Part shown: positions 44,550 through 55,679 of the stretch, in pieces
Layout of the letters: the number at the start of each line of letters is the position of its first letter
Position numbering within the stretch: position 1 is the first letter of the stretch
Assembly: GCA_037976565.1 (NCBI GenBank)
Contig: CP137684.1
Coordinates: 18,286,339-18,350,338 of the forward strand
Reading direction: 5' to 3'
Origin: Mesocentrotus franciscanus
Lineage: Eukaryota; Echinodermata; Echinoidea; Camarodonta; Strongylocentrotidae
DNA length: 64,000 nt
Notes under the pieces: generated by a model
The model's input: only the letters and a program-made list of their open reading frames with translations
Database searches by the model: none
Told to the model about the DNA's origin: nothing
Program-made: the position numbers and the translations under genes

Positions 44550-45101
44550 CAGACCTCTTGCGCCGTGTCAGAACGTAATAGAACGCAACGCGATGTAGCG
44601 CGCCGGGCCCGTAAACCGTCACACGCCGGGACGCGCCGTGATTGAACGCGACGAAACGGCTACCACACACCCTTGCTTGCCGTGAGAACCGTTGCAAAAC
44701 GTGGCTAAACGGGACAACATGCGCAGCAACCGTGACAAAACGCGCACCTAACGCGACAGAACTTGACAAAACTTGAAAGGACCGTGAGATGCCGGGAAAT
44801 ACACAGGCTTCCCGTCCCACTACGGATCCGCCTCCAAGTTGTGTTACGGCCTATTACGTACTGTCACGTTTTGTTGCGTTCACCCCGTTTTACTACGGCC
44901 TACTAGGTTTATCATCCGCACCGTGACTGCCGTGGCAAATTTGTTGACAGTTTAAAAATCTGGCCCGGCATCCACGGCAATCACGGCCTGTCACGTTTGC
45001 CATTTCGTCCCCCCGCGTCGGCTCACGTCCATCCCGTTTTGTCCACGGTGGTCTAAAACGTGATTGCCGTGGCCGCCGGGAACATAGTGTAAACCTAGCA
45101 T
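44550..45101 (-). mobile_element. DNA-transposon terminus with subterminal repeat array
   Basis: Roughly 500 bp is filled with short degenerate units such as CCGTGACAAAACG and their inverse CGTTTTGTCACGG, CGGCCTATTACG and CCACGGCAATCACG. The outer edge on the minus strand reads TGCTAGGTTTACACTATG, a typical transposon-like end, near 45,085-45,101. GC content is far higher than the flanks. A matching opposite terminus was not found, so the element is truncated or ends differently. Confidence 0.5.
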
Positions 45102-45311
45102 TACGTGTTAACATTTTCTTTGTGCGAGCGCGGATACCGTTCAGTGCTTTTTGTTTGCGATTCCCAAATTATTATTACATTCAGTCATCTTTCCAGCAAA
45201 GATTAACAGACAGTGTCTCATATTTTCTGTGATGTTTCAACCAATCTTTACACAAGGAAAGGATAAGGTAAGAATTCTCGGTTGATTTTTGTGTCAACTC
45301 GGTATATAAAA

Positions 45312-45460
45312 GAAATATCGACTGCTTTAATATTCGAGGCCTGGCTGCTTTTATAGGCTCAAGGACCCAGGCGCGCCTCCGGGCCATGGAAGGATGCAAC
45401 GTCCCCTTAAGCCTATAAAACAGACAGGCTTCTCGTAGCAGTCGTTATATCTATACTGTT
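45312..45460. repeat. imperfect inverted repeat, possible MITE
   Basis: Left arm TATCGACTGCTTT...CTGCTTTTATAGGCTCAAGG is mirrored by CCTTAAGCCTATAAAACAG...GTAGCAGTCGTTATA. Arms are about 55 bp; the centre holds CAGGCGCGCCTCCGGG. No clear flank duplication. Confidence 0.6.
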
Positions 45461-45856
45461 TTTCTTCTAAGTGCCTTCTCCCTACTCAAAATATCTTGTA
45501 GATAGCATATTGTCTTATGTCCTCTTAAGAAAATTGACCTGAGTCATAGCGATCACAGAGCACTGCTACACCCGTTGTTGCTTTCTGAACTTTTTAGTTT
45601 TATGAAATATTTACTTCTTTGAACAGAAATAGTACAAATCAGAAAAAAAACTAATTCATAATACATAATTTAGAAATCAAATCAGTTACAAGTCCAGACC
45701 CAAATTCGTACATTTTCTTTTTTTCATCCAAAACAAGTATATACCTACTCCTTTTATTTCTATTTATTTTAAATCAAACAATGTTTTGTATACACAATAT
45801 TAATACTCTTAAAATAAAACATAGCAATAGCACTAAAGATACAAGAACAGAGTATG
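45461..45856. other. non-coding stretch
   Basis: AT-rich; nothing recognised. Confidence 0.3.
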
Positions 45857-45860
45857 TTAA

Positions 45861-46117
45861 AGGGAGTGTAGCATGACGAGACTTTGTGTCTTTCCCATGG
45901 CCCTACTCGGGGCCAATCGGGTATAATACGACTACGAACGACGCGACCGCAGCATTCACGTGCATGCAACATACGCGAAATCGTAGTCTGTAAGCGCGCA
46001 CTGACCATGTAGAGATTGAGTCGCTGACTACCGTTAATCAAGTCCATTCGTTTACGTGCAGTTGTCCAAACGAAGACGTAGATGGCGTTAACCAGTATTT
46101 TCCATGCTACACTCCCT
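45861..46117. mobile_element. 257-bp TTAA-flanked MITE
   Basis: Exact 15-bp inverse ends AGGGAGTGTAGCATG and CATGCTACACTCCCT are flanked by TTAA at 45,857-45,860 and 46,118-46,121. The interior is GC-richer and non-coding. TTAA with AGG ends is shared by other elements in this window and fits the Kolobok or piggyBac superfamilies (inference). Confidence 0.9.
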
Positions 46118-46121
46118 TTAA

Positions 46122-47275
46122 CTCATATCCTGCCATAAGGATGCATGCACGCTACCGTAATAGTGCTTTGTACATGCGAGCGAGCCATTGCTTCGCTGCT
46201 TTGTGCATACTTGCACGCATTCGTAATAGGAGTTATTGTTCATGCTCATTGTACTGTGCTGTGTGTTTCGCACGCGCTATTCATAGAAACATCGCGTTAA
46301 TCAGATTATCTCAAAATAAACTTGGTACGGGGGGATTTGGGGCTTGGCACAATTGGGATTAGCCCTGTGGCATGATAAGAGTTAAAGAGAAAAAAGTATG
46401 TTGAAGAGAAATAGAAAGAAAGAAGAAAAAGAAAGAAAGAAAAATGACGTTATATCTTTGACTTCCAATTCCTTTTTTCCCTCTTTTTTTTTCGGAAGCT
46501 TACTTGTAGCAATGTCTTCCATCACAGTGTTAAACTTTTATATAAATAGGGCCTATATACAAGGGTCCATAAGCTGGCAGAAAAAAAAATATATAGGCGG
46601 GTCCCCAAGCAAATATTGAGAGTAACAACCATGGCCCCGGCATAAAACTCTCTTTTTTCCCCTGCTAATATGAGACCATATTTACCTAAAAGCGCAATTT
46701 AGCGAACCTAATTCAGCGAAAAAGCGCGAAAAATAGCAAATGCGAGAAGCAAAAACACGGAGGCATCGTCAAGCATGTCGGCAAGGCTTCCGAATTCGGG
46801 AGTTTTTGAATTCTTACAATCATAGAATCTTCATTGAAGACATTGCATTTTCCGTTTCCAGGATCGACATTAAGCATGGTTTTTTACAATTTAACCATTA
46901 AAGAGACAGCGTGTCTCTTTCTTTCTTTCTATTTCTCTTTAACATACTTTTTTCGAAAGGGTGGTGGCTCGAGCCCCCCAAGCCCCCCGAGCCCCGCCGT
47001 TTTGTAAAGTTTGTTGACCCATAGTTCTTTGCAGAGCTCAAGAGAGAGAAAACCCAAGTGAAAGACATTGTCATTTATGTGTCATACACGAGACATGGAG
47101 ATCAAAAAGCACCACTCTGGTCTACCGGGGGAGATTTGGTTATCGGATGACAGTGATAAACATGGGTTCATACAAGTAATTATCCTGAACATCCCGAAAT
47201 ATTCACATCATTTGCAGCAAGTGATTTGAATATCATCCTTCTTTGAAAACAGATATAATATGCTCATGACATGCG
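46122..47275. other. non-coding stretch with simple repeats
   Basis: An A/G-rich tract (46,395-46,445) and a C-rich GAGCCCCCCAAGCCCC tract (46,965-46,990). Short open frames carry no recognisable motif. Confidence 0.35.
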
Positions 47276-47279
47276 ATTC

Positions 47280-47560
47280 CCCCTTTTTACTTTGACACGT
47301 GCTCCTTTTCTTTTCTAATAAGTGTCATTTTTCCTTTCGATATGTGCCCCTTTTCCTTTCACCATAAAATGTGCTCATATTTCAAAACAACTCAGGGCAA
47401 TGTTTTCATTAATTTCCCCCAAAGCTCGCTCGCGTTTAAAGTTGATATAATTATGTTTCTTATTAAATAACTTTTCAGTCTTTCATGATTAGATTGTGCT
47501 GAAAACCCCATCATAATTGTTTTTCCCCCTATATATTATGATGTAGTTTTTCGCACTGCG
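47280..47560 (+). repeat. second copy of the minisatellite-carrying repeat
   Basis: CCTTTTTACTTTGACACGTGCTCC-type units (three or four) are the inverse of the GGGGCACTT units at 11,030-11,985. The following flank to about 47,480 is the inverse of 10,790-10,930. This copy has far fewer minisatellite units. Confidence 0.7.
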
Positions 47561-47799
47561 ACCTCATAACTTTTAACATTTTGCTCGCTCCTGAATAAAC
47601 ATATTCAGACCATCACACCCAACAAAGGATGATGTTTGAGCAGTATCTGGATAATGGGTAGGATATTAACCTTGACCGTTATCGTCAATATCCGCATCCC
47701 CTCTTAAAAAAACAATTGCCCATTATACTGGTGGTGATGCGGATTTCTGACCCACCCCTCCCCACCCCAAAACAAAAGAAGCCTTTGCTCATTACGCTA

Positions 47800-48180
47800 C
47801 TGCTCAGACCCCTAGTAGAGTATGCCTCGCCGGTGTGGAACGAGGGCCGAACTAAAGAACAAGTAGATCGTCTATAAAGGGTGCAGAATAGAACCCTGAA
47901 CATAATCTTGGGACCTAATGACCAGTCATATGAGCCCTGAATCTATTGAATCTGTCCTCTTTGGCTGACAGAAGGAAGTAACTGTGTTTGAATTATGCTG
48001 AGAAACTGATTTCAAATGAGAAGGTATCTTACCTCATACCTCCTTGTAAGAACGTTAGAAACCTACGCAAATCAACTACTAGCGAACACTAAAAATATAA
48101 AACCAAACGATTTAATAACAGTCCAGTTACTTACTTAGTTGTTTTGCTGAATTCACAGTTATTTAGAGGTTATGCACTTT
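47800..48180 (+). pseudogene. LINE reverse transcriptase tail, third fragment
   Basis: The plus strand reads RPLVEYASPVWNEGRTKEQV, then RVQNRTLNIILGPNDQSYE and, in another frame, KYKTKRFNNSPVTYLVVLLN, the conserved end of CR1-like polymerases. It has two or more stops or frameshifts and is 5' truncated. Same clade as the fragments at 18,480 and 31,480. Confidence 0.8.
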
Positions 48181-48890
48181 GTACACATTAACATGTAAAC
48201 TTATCACCATAGTGATGACGTAGAGGAGCTGTATAGTTATTTCATTTTATGTGAAAGAGTATGTAATGTTATGTTATTGGATAACTTTTGTATTGATTTA
48301 AAAAATACTTATCACATAATTATTACCAGAAAACTTCAAAATTACCATATTTCAGGTTTTTCATTTCATTGCATTTCAATGAAAATGTAAAATTTACTTG
48401 TAATGTATGGATCTACCACCAGTATTCTCTCAAAATAATGTCAAAGTTGTACTTTTCACCTCCTCAGCACTGTCTAATATCTCTATCTTTTTCTCTCCTT
48501 CTCTCTCTCCTGTTCTCACCTTCTGCCTTTCTCTCTCGTATACTTTCCCTAGATCTCCTGTGTTTTCTGTATTTTCCTCCTTACCTCTCTTCTTTACTTT
48601 TCTCCAGCCCTTTAATTTTGTTCTCTCTTCTCTCTTATTTCGAACGATCTTTTCATATATGATTGTGGAATAGATTTAAGCAGCATTGTTACCTGTTTAG
48701 CGAACCTTATTAACTTATATGTAGGTGTATAACTGATTTATTTAGAAAATTCAATCACTGTGTTTTGTCTCTTAATACGATTTGCTGGATGATTTTTATT
48801 GTAATTTTTTTATGTTTGTATAATTATTTATGTTTTTACACAAAGAACACAATTCTGCAATTCAGCCATCTGGCTGCAAATTAATTTTCA
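48181..48890. other. non-coding, with a CT-rich tract
   Basis: 48,480-48,640 is CT-rich low complexity. Open frames across it are compositional. Confidence 0.4.
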
Positions 48891-48892
48891 AC

Positions 48893-49548
48893 AAGTCAAC
48901 GCAAAGCGTAGCTTCCCCTGGCAGGGTACTAATGGCCTATATACGTCAGAACAAGTTGCCGCCATTAGAATATACTATTATATTACTAGGCAAGGAAGTT
49001 AACCACATTTTCACATATATAATTAGGTATTTTCACGTATTTTAAAGGGCTATGACCTTGGACCTACATACTCCGAAATCGATCGTAATCTGTATTTTGA
49101 TAACATGTACCTTAATATAAAATTTCATTAAAATCCGTCAAACATTACTAAAGTTGTCGAACAGAAACCAGATTCGCATATTTAATGAGCCATGACCTTT
49201 GACCTTCATACTCGGAAATCGAACTTAGGCTGTGTTTTGATACCATGTACCTTCATATCCAGTCTGTTCATATCAAATTTCATTAAAATCCGTCAAACAT
49301 TACTTAAGTTATCGAACGGAAACCAGATTCGCATATGTAATGAGCTATGACCTTTGACCTACATACTCTGAAATCGAACTTAGGCTGTGTTTTGATACCA
49401 TGTACCTTCATAGCAAGTTACATTAAAATCCGTCAAACATTACTAAAGTTATCGAACGGGAACCAGATTTGTTACGAACGGAAGGACGGACGGCAGCGTT
49501 ACTATATCCCCTCCGACTTCGTCGGCCAGGGGATAATAAAACCATTAA
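48893..49548 (+). repeat. dispersed marine repeat with ~140-bp internal tandem units
   Basis: Starts CAAGTCAACGCAAAGCGTAG and ends CCCCTCCGACTTCGTCGGCC AGGGGATAATAA. Inside, three units of CATACTC.GAAATCGAACTTAGG, TTTTGATACCATGTACCTTC, CATTAAAATCCGTCAAACATT, AACC AGATTCGCATA start near 49,067, 49,206 and 49,362. The last is followed by GGAAGGACGGACGG. The 5' part recurs at 20,768 and 63,808. No coding capacity. Confidence 0.8.
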
Positions 49549-49860
49549 CATTGCCATTACCATAAAGCTGGAACAATTAATGAGCCTGGAAAAAATCAAA
49601 AACGACTTTCAAGTTTTGCACAGATCATAAAACCACAATTGGCTTTTTGTCAGAAATATGTGATTTATTTCAAAATACCAAAAGTCTATAGATGTAGGAT
49701 TAATCATTTAAGACCATTTTTTTTAAATTCCTTTTTACTTTCTCCCAATAACTTGAAAAAGAAATTTGTCAAAGATATTCTAAGAAGAAAAAAAGTAGTA
49801 TGACAAACGAATGTAAATCACGCATGCATGTGGTTGAGTAGTCCAGATTTGGGGGTTGGG
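49549..49860. other. non-coding stretch
   Basis: Nothing recognised. Confidence 0.3.
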
Positions 49861-49864
49861 GGGC

Positions 49865-50500
49865 AATCAACGACCGGAAAATTACTCTCGGCAACCCCGC
49901 AGGATAATTACCCCCTGGAAAAGTACCCACCGGAAAATTACCCCCCGAAGACAACCATCCGCCGAGGACAATTACCACACCCCCGGAAAATTACCCCCCG
50001 TGGACAATTAACCCTTCCCCCCAGTGGCGGATCCAGGATTTTCCAAGGGAGGGGGAGGGGCGATAATTTGAAGATTGTGCAGACCGCCATTTTTTTTTTA
50101 CTCAACACCCCCCCCCCTTAAGCAAAAGAAAAGAAAAAGGTAAATTTGTGGTTACCATCTTCCTCTTTTTTTACTTTCTTGTTTTGCCAGGGATGGGGGC
50201 CCTTTTTTGTCAAGGGGGCCCCCCGTGGACACGCGCCCCGGGGATAAATGACCCCCGAGGACAATCCCCCCCTCCCACCCGAAAACCCTCCTATTTTTAA
50301 AGGGAAAGTCGACCCTGATAATAAGTTGGTTTTTATAGAAGCAGATTTTTATATTCGGGGGTAATTTTCCTGGGTGTAATTGTCCTCGGCGGTCAATTGT
50401 CCTCGGTGGTCAATTTTCCGGGGAATAATTGTCCATTGGGGTAATTGTCCCACTGTTGTTTTGGCCGGGGCTGATCGCCCAGGGTGTAATTGTCCTAGAA
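49865..50500. repeat. inverted arrays of GGAAAATTACCCCC units around a hAT-type end
   Basis: Left side (49,870-50,015): CCGGAAAATTACCCCC and GGACAATTACC units. Right side (50,345-50,500): the inverse, GGGGTAATTGTCC and GGTCAATTTTCCGGGG. Between them CAGTGGCGGATCCAGGATTTT at 50,022 is a hAT-type terminus like that at 25,706, without a visible partner. Interior has long C- and G-runs. Confidence 0.6.
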
Positions 50501-51060
50501 CCAGAAATATGCTATACCTTTAATGGTTAAATTTTGAGTCTATCACACGTTTTGTCATTGAAAAAGGGTGCAATAGTTCAGAGTCCTATCCAACGTTTTT
50601 TTTTTAATCAAATGATTGGTTGAGTGCAGTCACGTGTGATTCAGTTTTTGAGCCTATCACACGTCTTTTCATTGAAATTGTGCATCTGAACTGAAGTTTG
50701 AGTGGGGAATCGACTCAGACCTGTTAGTTAGCTGACTCATAGAGTAGAGAGAGAAAAAAAATTATAGAATACAAATGATGCTTGTCTTCATTCGTTCATT
50801 ATACGATTTATCCGCCCTCGTTGAGACTGTGGTTATCTATCGCACTCAGCTTTACGGCTTCGTGCAAAAGATACACACAGCCTCAACTCGAGTGCGGATA
50901 GATTGTATAATGAACTCATGTGCATGCATCATTTGTATAATGTCCTACAATTTACCCACCTTGCGGGCACATTTGTTTTCCTCTAGAATTCTAGATTGAC
51001 AGTAACATCTTTCAGTCAATGTCTTCAGAGTGTCGGATCATGTTAATTTAACTTAAAATT
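50501..51060. repeat. non-coding, with a spaced direct repeat
   Basis: TTTTTGAG.CTATCACACGT followed by TCATTGAAA occurs near 50,528 and 50,647. No gene. Confidence 0.45.
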
Positions 51061-51067
51061 TCCATAT

Positions 51068-51100
51068 AGTAATGTGTGTGTATATATATATATATATGCT
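51068..51100 (+). repeat. TG/TA microsatellite
   Basis: GTGTGTGTATATATATATATATAT. Confidence 0.85.
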
Positions 51101-51496
51101 TATTTATTTTATTTCCAGTAATATTATTTTATATATTTATCTAGACTCTAAAACTTGCAATTTACAACCACACATGTAAAAAAGAAAAAAACATATTTGA
51201 CTGTGAGTTATTTCATAAATTAAAGAACTTTAAAGTCAAATTGAAACTGATGTGATACGAATGTGTAATTCCTGTGCCAAACCAAGAAAGACATACACAA
51301 TATGAGATAATAAAACGACACTGGTGCATTCGTTAGGGTCAATCGCGTGCACTGTCTAATGAATATGCATAAATGTCGTGACGTATCATTTGACTCGGCC
51401 TCGCCCCCAACGTCTAGTTCCGCGCTTCGTATGCTTCCTATCCCACACACATGGCGGTATCTCCACTCTTCGCGCGATTCCTCCAAGTTTATCGGG

Positions 51497-51740
51497 GTAC
51501 AAAATCAGAGAAATGGTTAGGTCTACTGTTAACGTTGAGGGTGTGTTATTTTATCATCTGATTGAGCGCGCGACACGGAAACGGTACAGAGGCTGGATGA
51601 GTGGTTGAGAGATTGACCCCTACCCTGACCTAACCTAGTCCAGCCTCTGTACCATTTCCGTCTTGCGCGCTCAATCACCTGATAAAATAACACACCCTCA
51701 ACGTTGACAGTAGACCTTGCCATTCTCTCATTTTGTAAAT
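51497..51740. mobile_element. foldback element with ~100-bp arms
   Basis: Arms at about 51,497-51,600 and 51,637-51,740 are inverse with roughly 90% identity; shared words are GGTCTACTGTTAACGTTGAG, GTGTGTTATTTTATCA, GATTGAGCGCGC and GGTACAGAGGCTGGA. The loop is only about 40 bp. Both strands give the same short open frame through the arms (STVNVEGVLFY), a consequence of the palindrome. No flank duplication identified. Confidence 0.8.
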
Positions 51741-52054
51741 TTGCCATTCTCCCCCGACTTTTCGGGGGCGTATTTTTTATTTACATAATAGCCTGTGAGT
51801 TTACGGCTTTAATTTCAATAAATCCGCTCGCGAAGAGTCTAGCTAGCCACGAAAGCTTGGAAAGAGGTCACAAGCAATTAGACTTTGATTATTTATTGCT
51901 TTGCCTCACTATTTATAAAGGCAAAAAAATAAAACTGAATAAATATTGAAACTGAGCTATTGAGATATTGAGCTAAAGATAGGTTGATGAAAGGTGGGTT
52001 TGCATGATTATTATAACCCTATCACTAACCCTAACGGTTACCATCCCAGGTCGA

Positions 52055-52345
52055 AATTCCCATAGAAACCAGTAGACATTCTAATGGTTTCTACTGGTTT
52101 CCAGAAACCAGTAGAGTCTAATGGTTTCAGGAGGATTTGTGAGGTAAAACCAGTAGAAACCTTTACAAACCAGTAGAGTCTAATGGTTTGAAGACCAGTA
52201 GAAACCAGTAGGAACCAGTAAGATCTAATGGTTTGAACATAGGTGTACACATCCTAAGTCACACCAGTAGAAACCTTTACAAACCAGCAGAGCCCAATGG
52301 TTTTGAAAACCAGTTGAAACCAAAAGAAACCAGTAGGATCTAGCG
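52055..52345 (+). repeat. ACCAGTAGAAACC minisatellite, left arm
   Basis: Degenerate units combining AACCAGTAGAAACC, AACCAGTAGAGTCTAATGGTTT and AACCTTTACAAACCAG. The inverse form fills 55,680-56,050. Confidence 0.85.
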
Positions 52346-52399
52346 CCGCCTCTGGAGTCTACCTTTATTTTCTTAACCTCCAAAACAGGAGTTAAAAAG

Positions 52400-53035
52400 T
52401 CAAATTTCATTAGTCATTATATTAATAGTTTTATTTTACAGATAGTGCAACATCTTGACATGAACCATAAGGTCTGCAATATTGATCAATACTACAAGCC
52501 CCAAAACCCCAAAATGCGACTCCCGCCTATTTTGAACGGCTACATGCACTAGCACTGTGTGTGCAATAACCAAGGCATGCAGTGCATGCAGTGCATGTGC
52601 GTATACCATGCCTTGAGTACACACACAAGACAGCCATTCCTAGCTATAGCCTCAACAGCTACATTAGCCAGCGATAGGAGCCAGAGCAGAGTGGCAAAAT
52701 CCTTTTATTACTTTGTTTTCACTGCTATTCTACAATATGGGTAAGTCTTATAGATGTACCTAATTTATTTACAATATGGGCGCTAATTCAGAATCATATT
52801 CATACTTTGACCCGTAACTCCGGCGTGGAGATACCCTACTAACATACCAAAAATTAACTAATTCCTCATCAATTGTTCAAATAATGGTCATGATTTAAAA
52901 GTCGTTATGTTTCTTACCTGTTTCGTGTCAGTTTTCTTATCTTTTTTGGAGTATTTTTTCCTAAAAACAAAAAATTATAATATACAATTTCTCACGGGAT
53001 TCACGGCAAACTGCTACACAATTCAATTGAATACC
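52400..53035. other. interior of the foldback-like element
   Basis: No gene. ATGCAGTGC is repeated in tandem near 52,578-52,600. A donor-like ATGG|GTAAGTC at 52,741 follows a 61-codon open frame; too little to call an exon. Confidence 0.35.
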
Positions 53036-53037
53036 GT

Positions 53038-53735
53038 ATAACGTACCGACGGTGGGGTGCGGGCGCGATTGAAGTTAGCGACTGTACTCTCAGATCCTCA
53101 TTAAAGGGAACCGAAACCTTCATCCTAAGTTACTTTTATTGTAAAGTTTAAACGATTTGAATAAGATTAGTGAAAAATTGAACAAAATCAGGCAAGGTAT
53201 AAGGAAGTTAAAGCTAAAGAAATATCTTGTCCCCAGAGGGCGATATTTAATTTGATGGCGTCATTTGCCGACAACTCTCCATGCCTTCTGATCATGGATT
53301 TTCATGTTTTTCCTTATTTCTTGTGATTGAGATAATCTACTCCCCTGAAAACAAGATATAGAATGCAGAATGATATTCTACTTCACATTTTATGAAGTCG
53401 GATATTGAACATAAATGAATACGAAGAAAATGAAAGAATTGTGAAATTCCATGTTCAGAAGGCATGGAGAGTGTTCCACAAATGACGCCATCAAATTAAA
53501 TATCGCCCTCTGGTGACAAGTTATTTCTTTAGCTTTAACTCTCTTATACCTTGCCTGATTTTGTTCAATTTTTTTACTAATCTTATTCAAATCGTTTAAA
53601 CTTTACAATTAAGGTAACTTAGGCTGAAGGTTTTGGTTCCCTTTAAATTAATGTGAGTAATTCATCATTATGGTCGCTAACTTCAAGCACACGCGCGCGC
53701 CCGCACCCCACCGTCGGTACGGTATGCGATAGTAT
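53038..53735. repeat. outer inverted repeat around a TTAA palindrome
   Basis: GTACCGACGGTGGGGTGCGG...GAAGTTAGCGAC (about 53,052-53,085) is mirrored by GTCGCTAACTTC...CCGCACCCCACCGTCGGTAC (53,674-53,722). These arms lie outside the TTAA-flanked palindrome, so either one palindrome was inserted in the loop of another or a longer arm has diverged in the middle. Confidence 0.75.
53105..53642. mobile_element. 538-bp TTAA-flanked palindromic element
   Basis: TTAA at 53,101-53,104 and 53,643-53,646. Ends AGGGAACCGAAACCTTCA and its inverse. Arms of about 200 bp are highly similar, e.g. AGTTTAAACGATTTGAATAA, AAATCAGGCAAGGTATAAG, GGGCGATATTTAATTTGATG, and end near CCATGCCTTCTGA; loop about 120 bp. Non-coding. 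Confidence 0.85.
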
Positions 53736-53739
53736 TTCC

Positions 53740-55675
53740 AAATTGAAACATATTTATCCGATAGTCTCATTTTCGCTCGGTGAACCACCGCAGCACAAAC
53801 GTAGCTCGTTCGACGTCACTACAATACTAGTCAACCAGCTGTCAATTACGTCATATTGTATGGGCGGCATATATATTGTGTGAAATTATGGAGAAAAGGG
53901 CTATTTCTAATCGCAAACTAGTTTCGTTTTTGTAAGGAAACAAAGCCATTGTTAACTTGACATGCATTCAAGTCATCAGAATAGGGTAAGTTACGTCTTA
54001 CATGATTCAAGAGGTCTTTTTTGAAGATAAATTTTCAATTTCGTAGAATGTTCCACTATGTTGAAGGGTGTATGTATGATGTGTGAATCGGGTGTGCGGA
54101 AAGAGCGTGTGGGGGAGGGGAAGTGAGAGTGTGCATCTGTGTGTGTGTGTGTGTGTGTGTCAATAATTAGAGATTAATAAATTACAGATGGCTAACCATA
54201 AATCTACAATCATTAGTAAACTGTCCAAATTACAGTCCAAACAATAAATATGTGCCTTGACCGTAGCAGACGTCAATCGGCGTAGCAGACGACACTTGAT
54301 AGTGATTTTGTAAGTGAGATAGCTTTGCTAAATATAAATTACTTTGTTAATAAATATCAACTAAAAAAACCTTTTCCATATCTTTACACTATCATTGATA
54401 TTTCAAATTCATAAATTAGTTATTAAAAAAAAAAACCATACCAAACTATATGCTATGAAATACTTGGTGGCAATTAGGGGAGTTTGAAGTGGTGACCGAT
54501 TGCACCCCTCTGTAAATAATCGAATAGTCCATCGCGTGGCATGAATATTCATACTTCTGCTTCCCCTGGCAAAATGTTTACCTATCTTCAATGGGAAAAT
54601 TACGGTGGGGGGTTGTTGGATATTGCACTAATAAACCAATCAAAACTGATATATGATAGTTCGTGCTTGTTATCATTCGCGTGATTGACCTATAGCCTTA
54701 TACTTGCGTGGCAAATTGTGTTCAAAGTTCGACTTGTCGCACACGCGTTATAAAGGCAATGGCGAGCTGGCGACCTATTTTGATCAGATTACGGTGGGTG
54801 AACTTTCGAATGAAATGGGACATGAGGGTTCCAATGAACGAGCAAGGGCAAACGTATATCGGGGTGGATGAGATTTTCGTTAAAATTTTTGTTTTGGTAA
54901 AAGTCAATAGGCTAACATGCTGCGGGACACCGACAATAGGGGGCGTTGTCCAATGAGACTAATCGGAGCCATATGAACATGACTAAAGTACTTACATTTG
55001 TGCAAATGAACTTATTCTCCATAGTGAAAAATTACAAATGAAATGTCTCAGCAAAAATGCATGCTCATTGTTTCTACTCATGATGGCTACCGTAAGAAAA
55101 CTTTTGCAAATTGCCGAACCTACTATTCTAAACATCTACTCCAAATTTTTTCAAGATTTATTTCTCTTTGTTAAAACTGACCTTAATTTTTAGACAATAA
55201 TTAGCCAATTTAACATTGTTTTTATTATTTCTTTTGTTATTGTTAAAATGTGTAAAAAATTCCTTTTTCATCTAAGCTGTTAACCTCGTTTTTAAATGTT
55301 CATGTAATTGTACTCACTATATGCATATGATGTATGATATTCTGACAGATAATAAAAGGATACACTGTTAAGTGTTAAATATGATAAAGATGAATCAACA
55401 TGATTGTGATGTCTTTTTGTTTAATAACAAACGTTTGCGAGAGAAGTGGCTGAACCTCGAAAAAATGGTTAATTGTGTTGGAAGTGAACTTCATGCCAGC
55501 TCCTGTAATTTTCGTTTCTACTTTGTAGACCAGCATGCTCTTTCAAAGTTAAAAAAAAACTAACAAGGGCTGGCAGATTTTGTGAGGAGTACTGTGTTGG
55601 AAGTGCATTGAGGTAGTAGAATTTCAACTGATCAAAAAAATGTCAACCATATAATGTAACCAATGCTATGGTTCA
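53740..55675. other. non-coding interior of the foldback-like element
   Basis: A GT microsatellite lies at 54,137-54,160 and CGTAGCAGACG occurs twice near 54,265-54,290. No domain is recognised in the open frames. Confidence 0.4.
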
Positions 55676-55679
55676 ATTG

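Noticed and set aside
44428..44820. Upstream extension of the 44-kb open frame on the minus strand
   Set aside because: It runs through the TATA box and the subterminal repeat array; the TATA position favours the ATG at 44,425-44,427.
48407..48673. 88-97-codon ORFs
   Set aside because: Created by a CT-rich tract; Ser/Leu/Phe composition only.
52559..52744. Possible plus-strand exon ending at ATGG|GTAAGTC
   Set aside because: Only one splice signal, repetitive ATGCAGTGC codons and no similarity; not enough to call.
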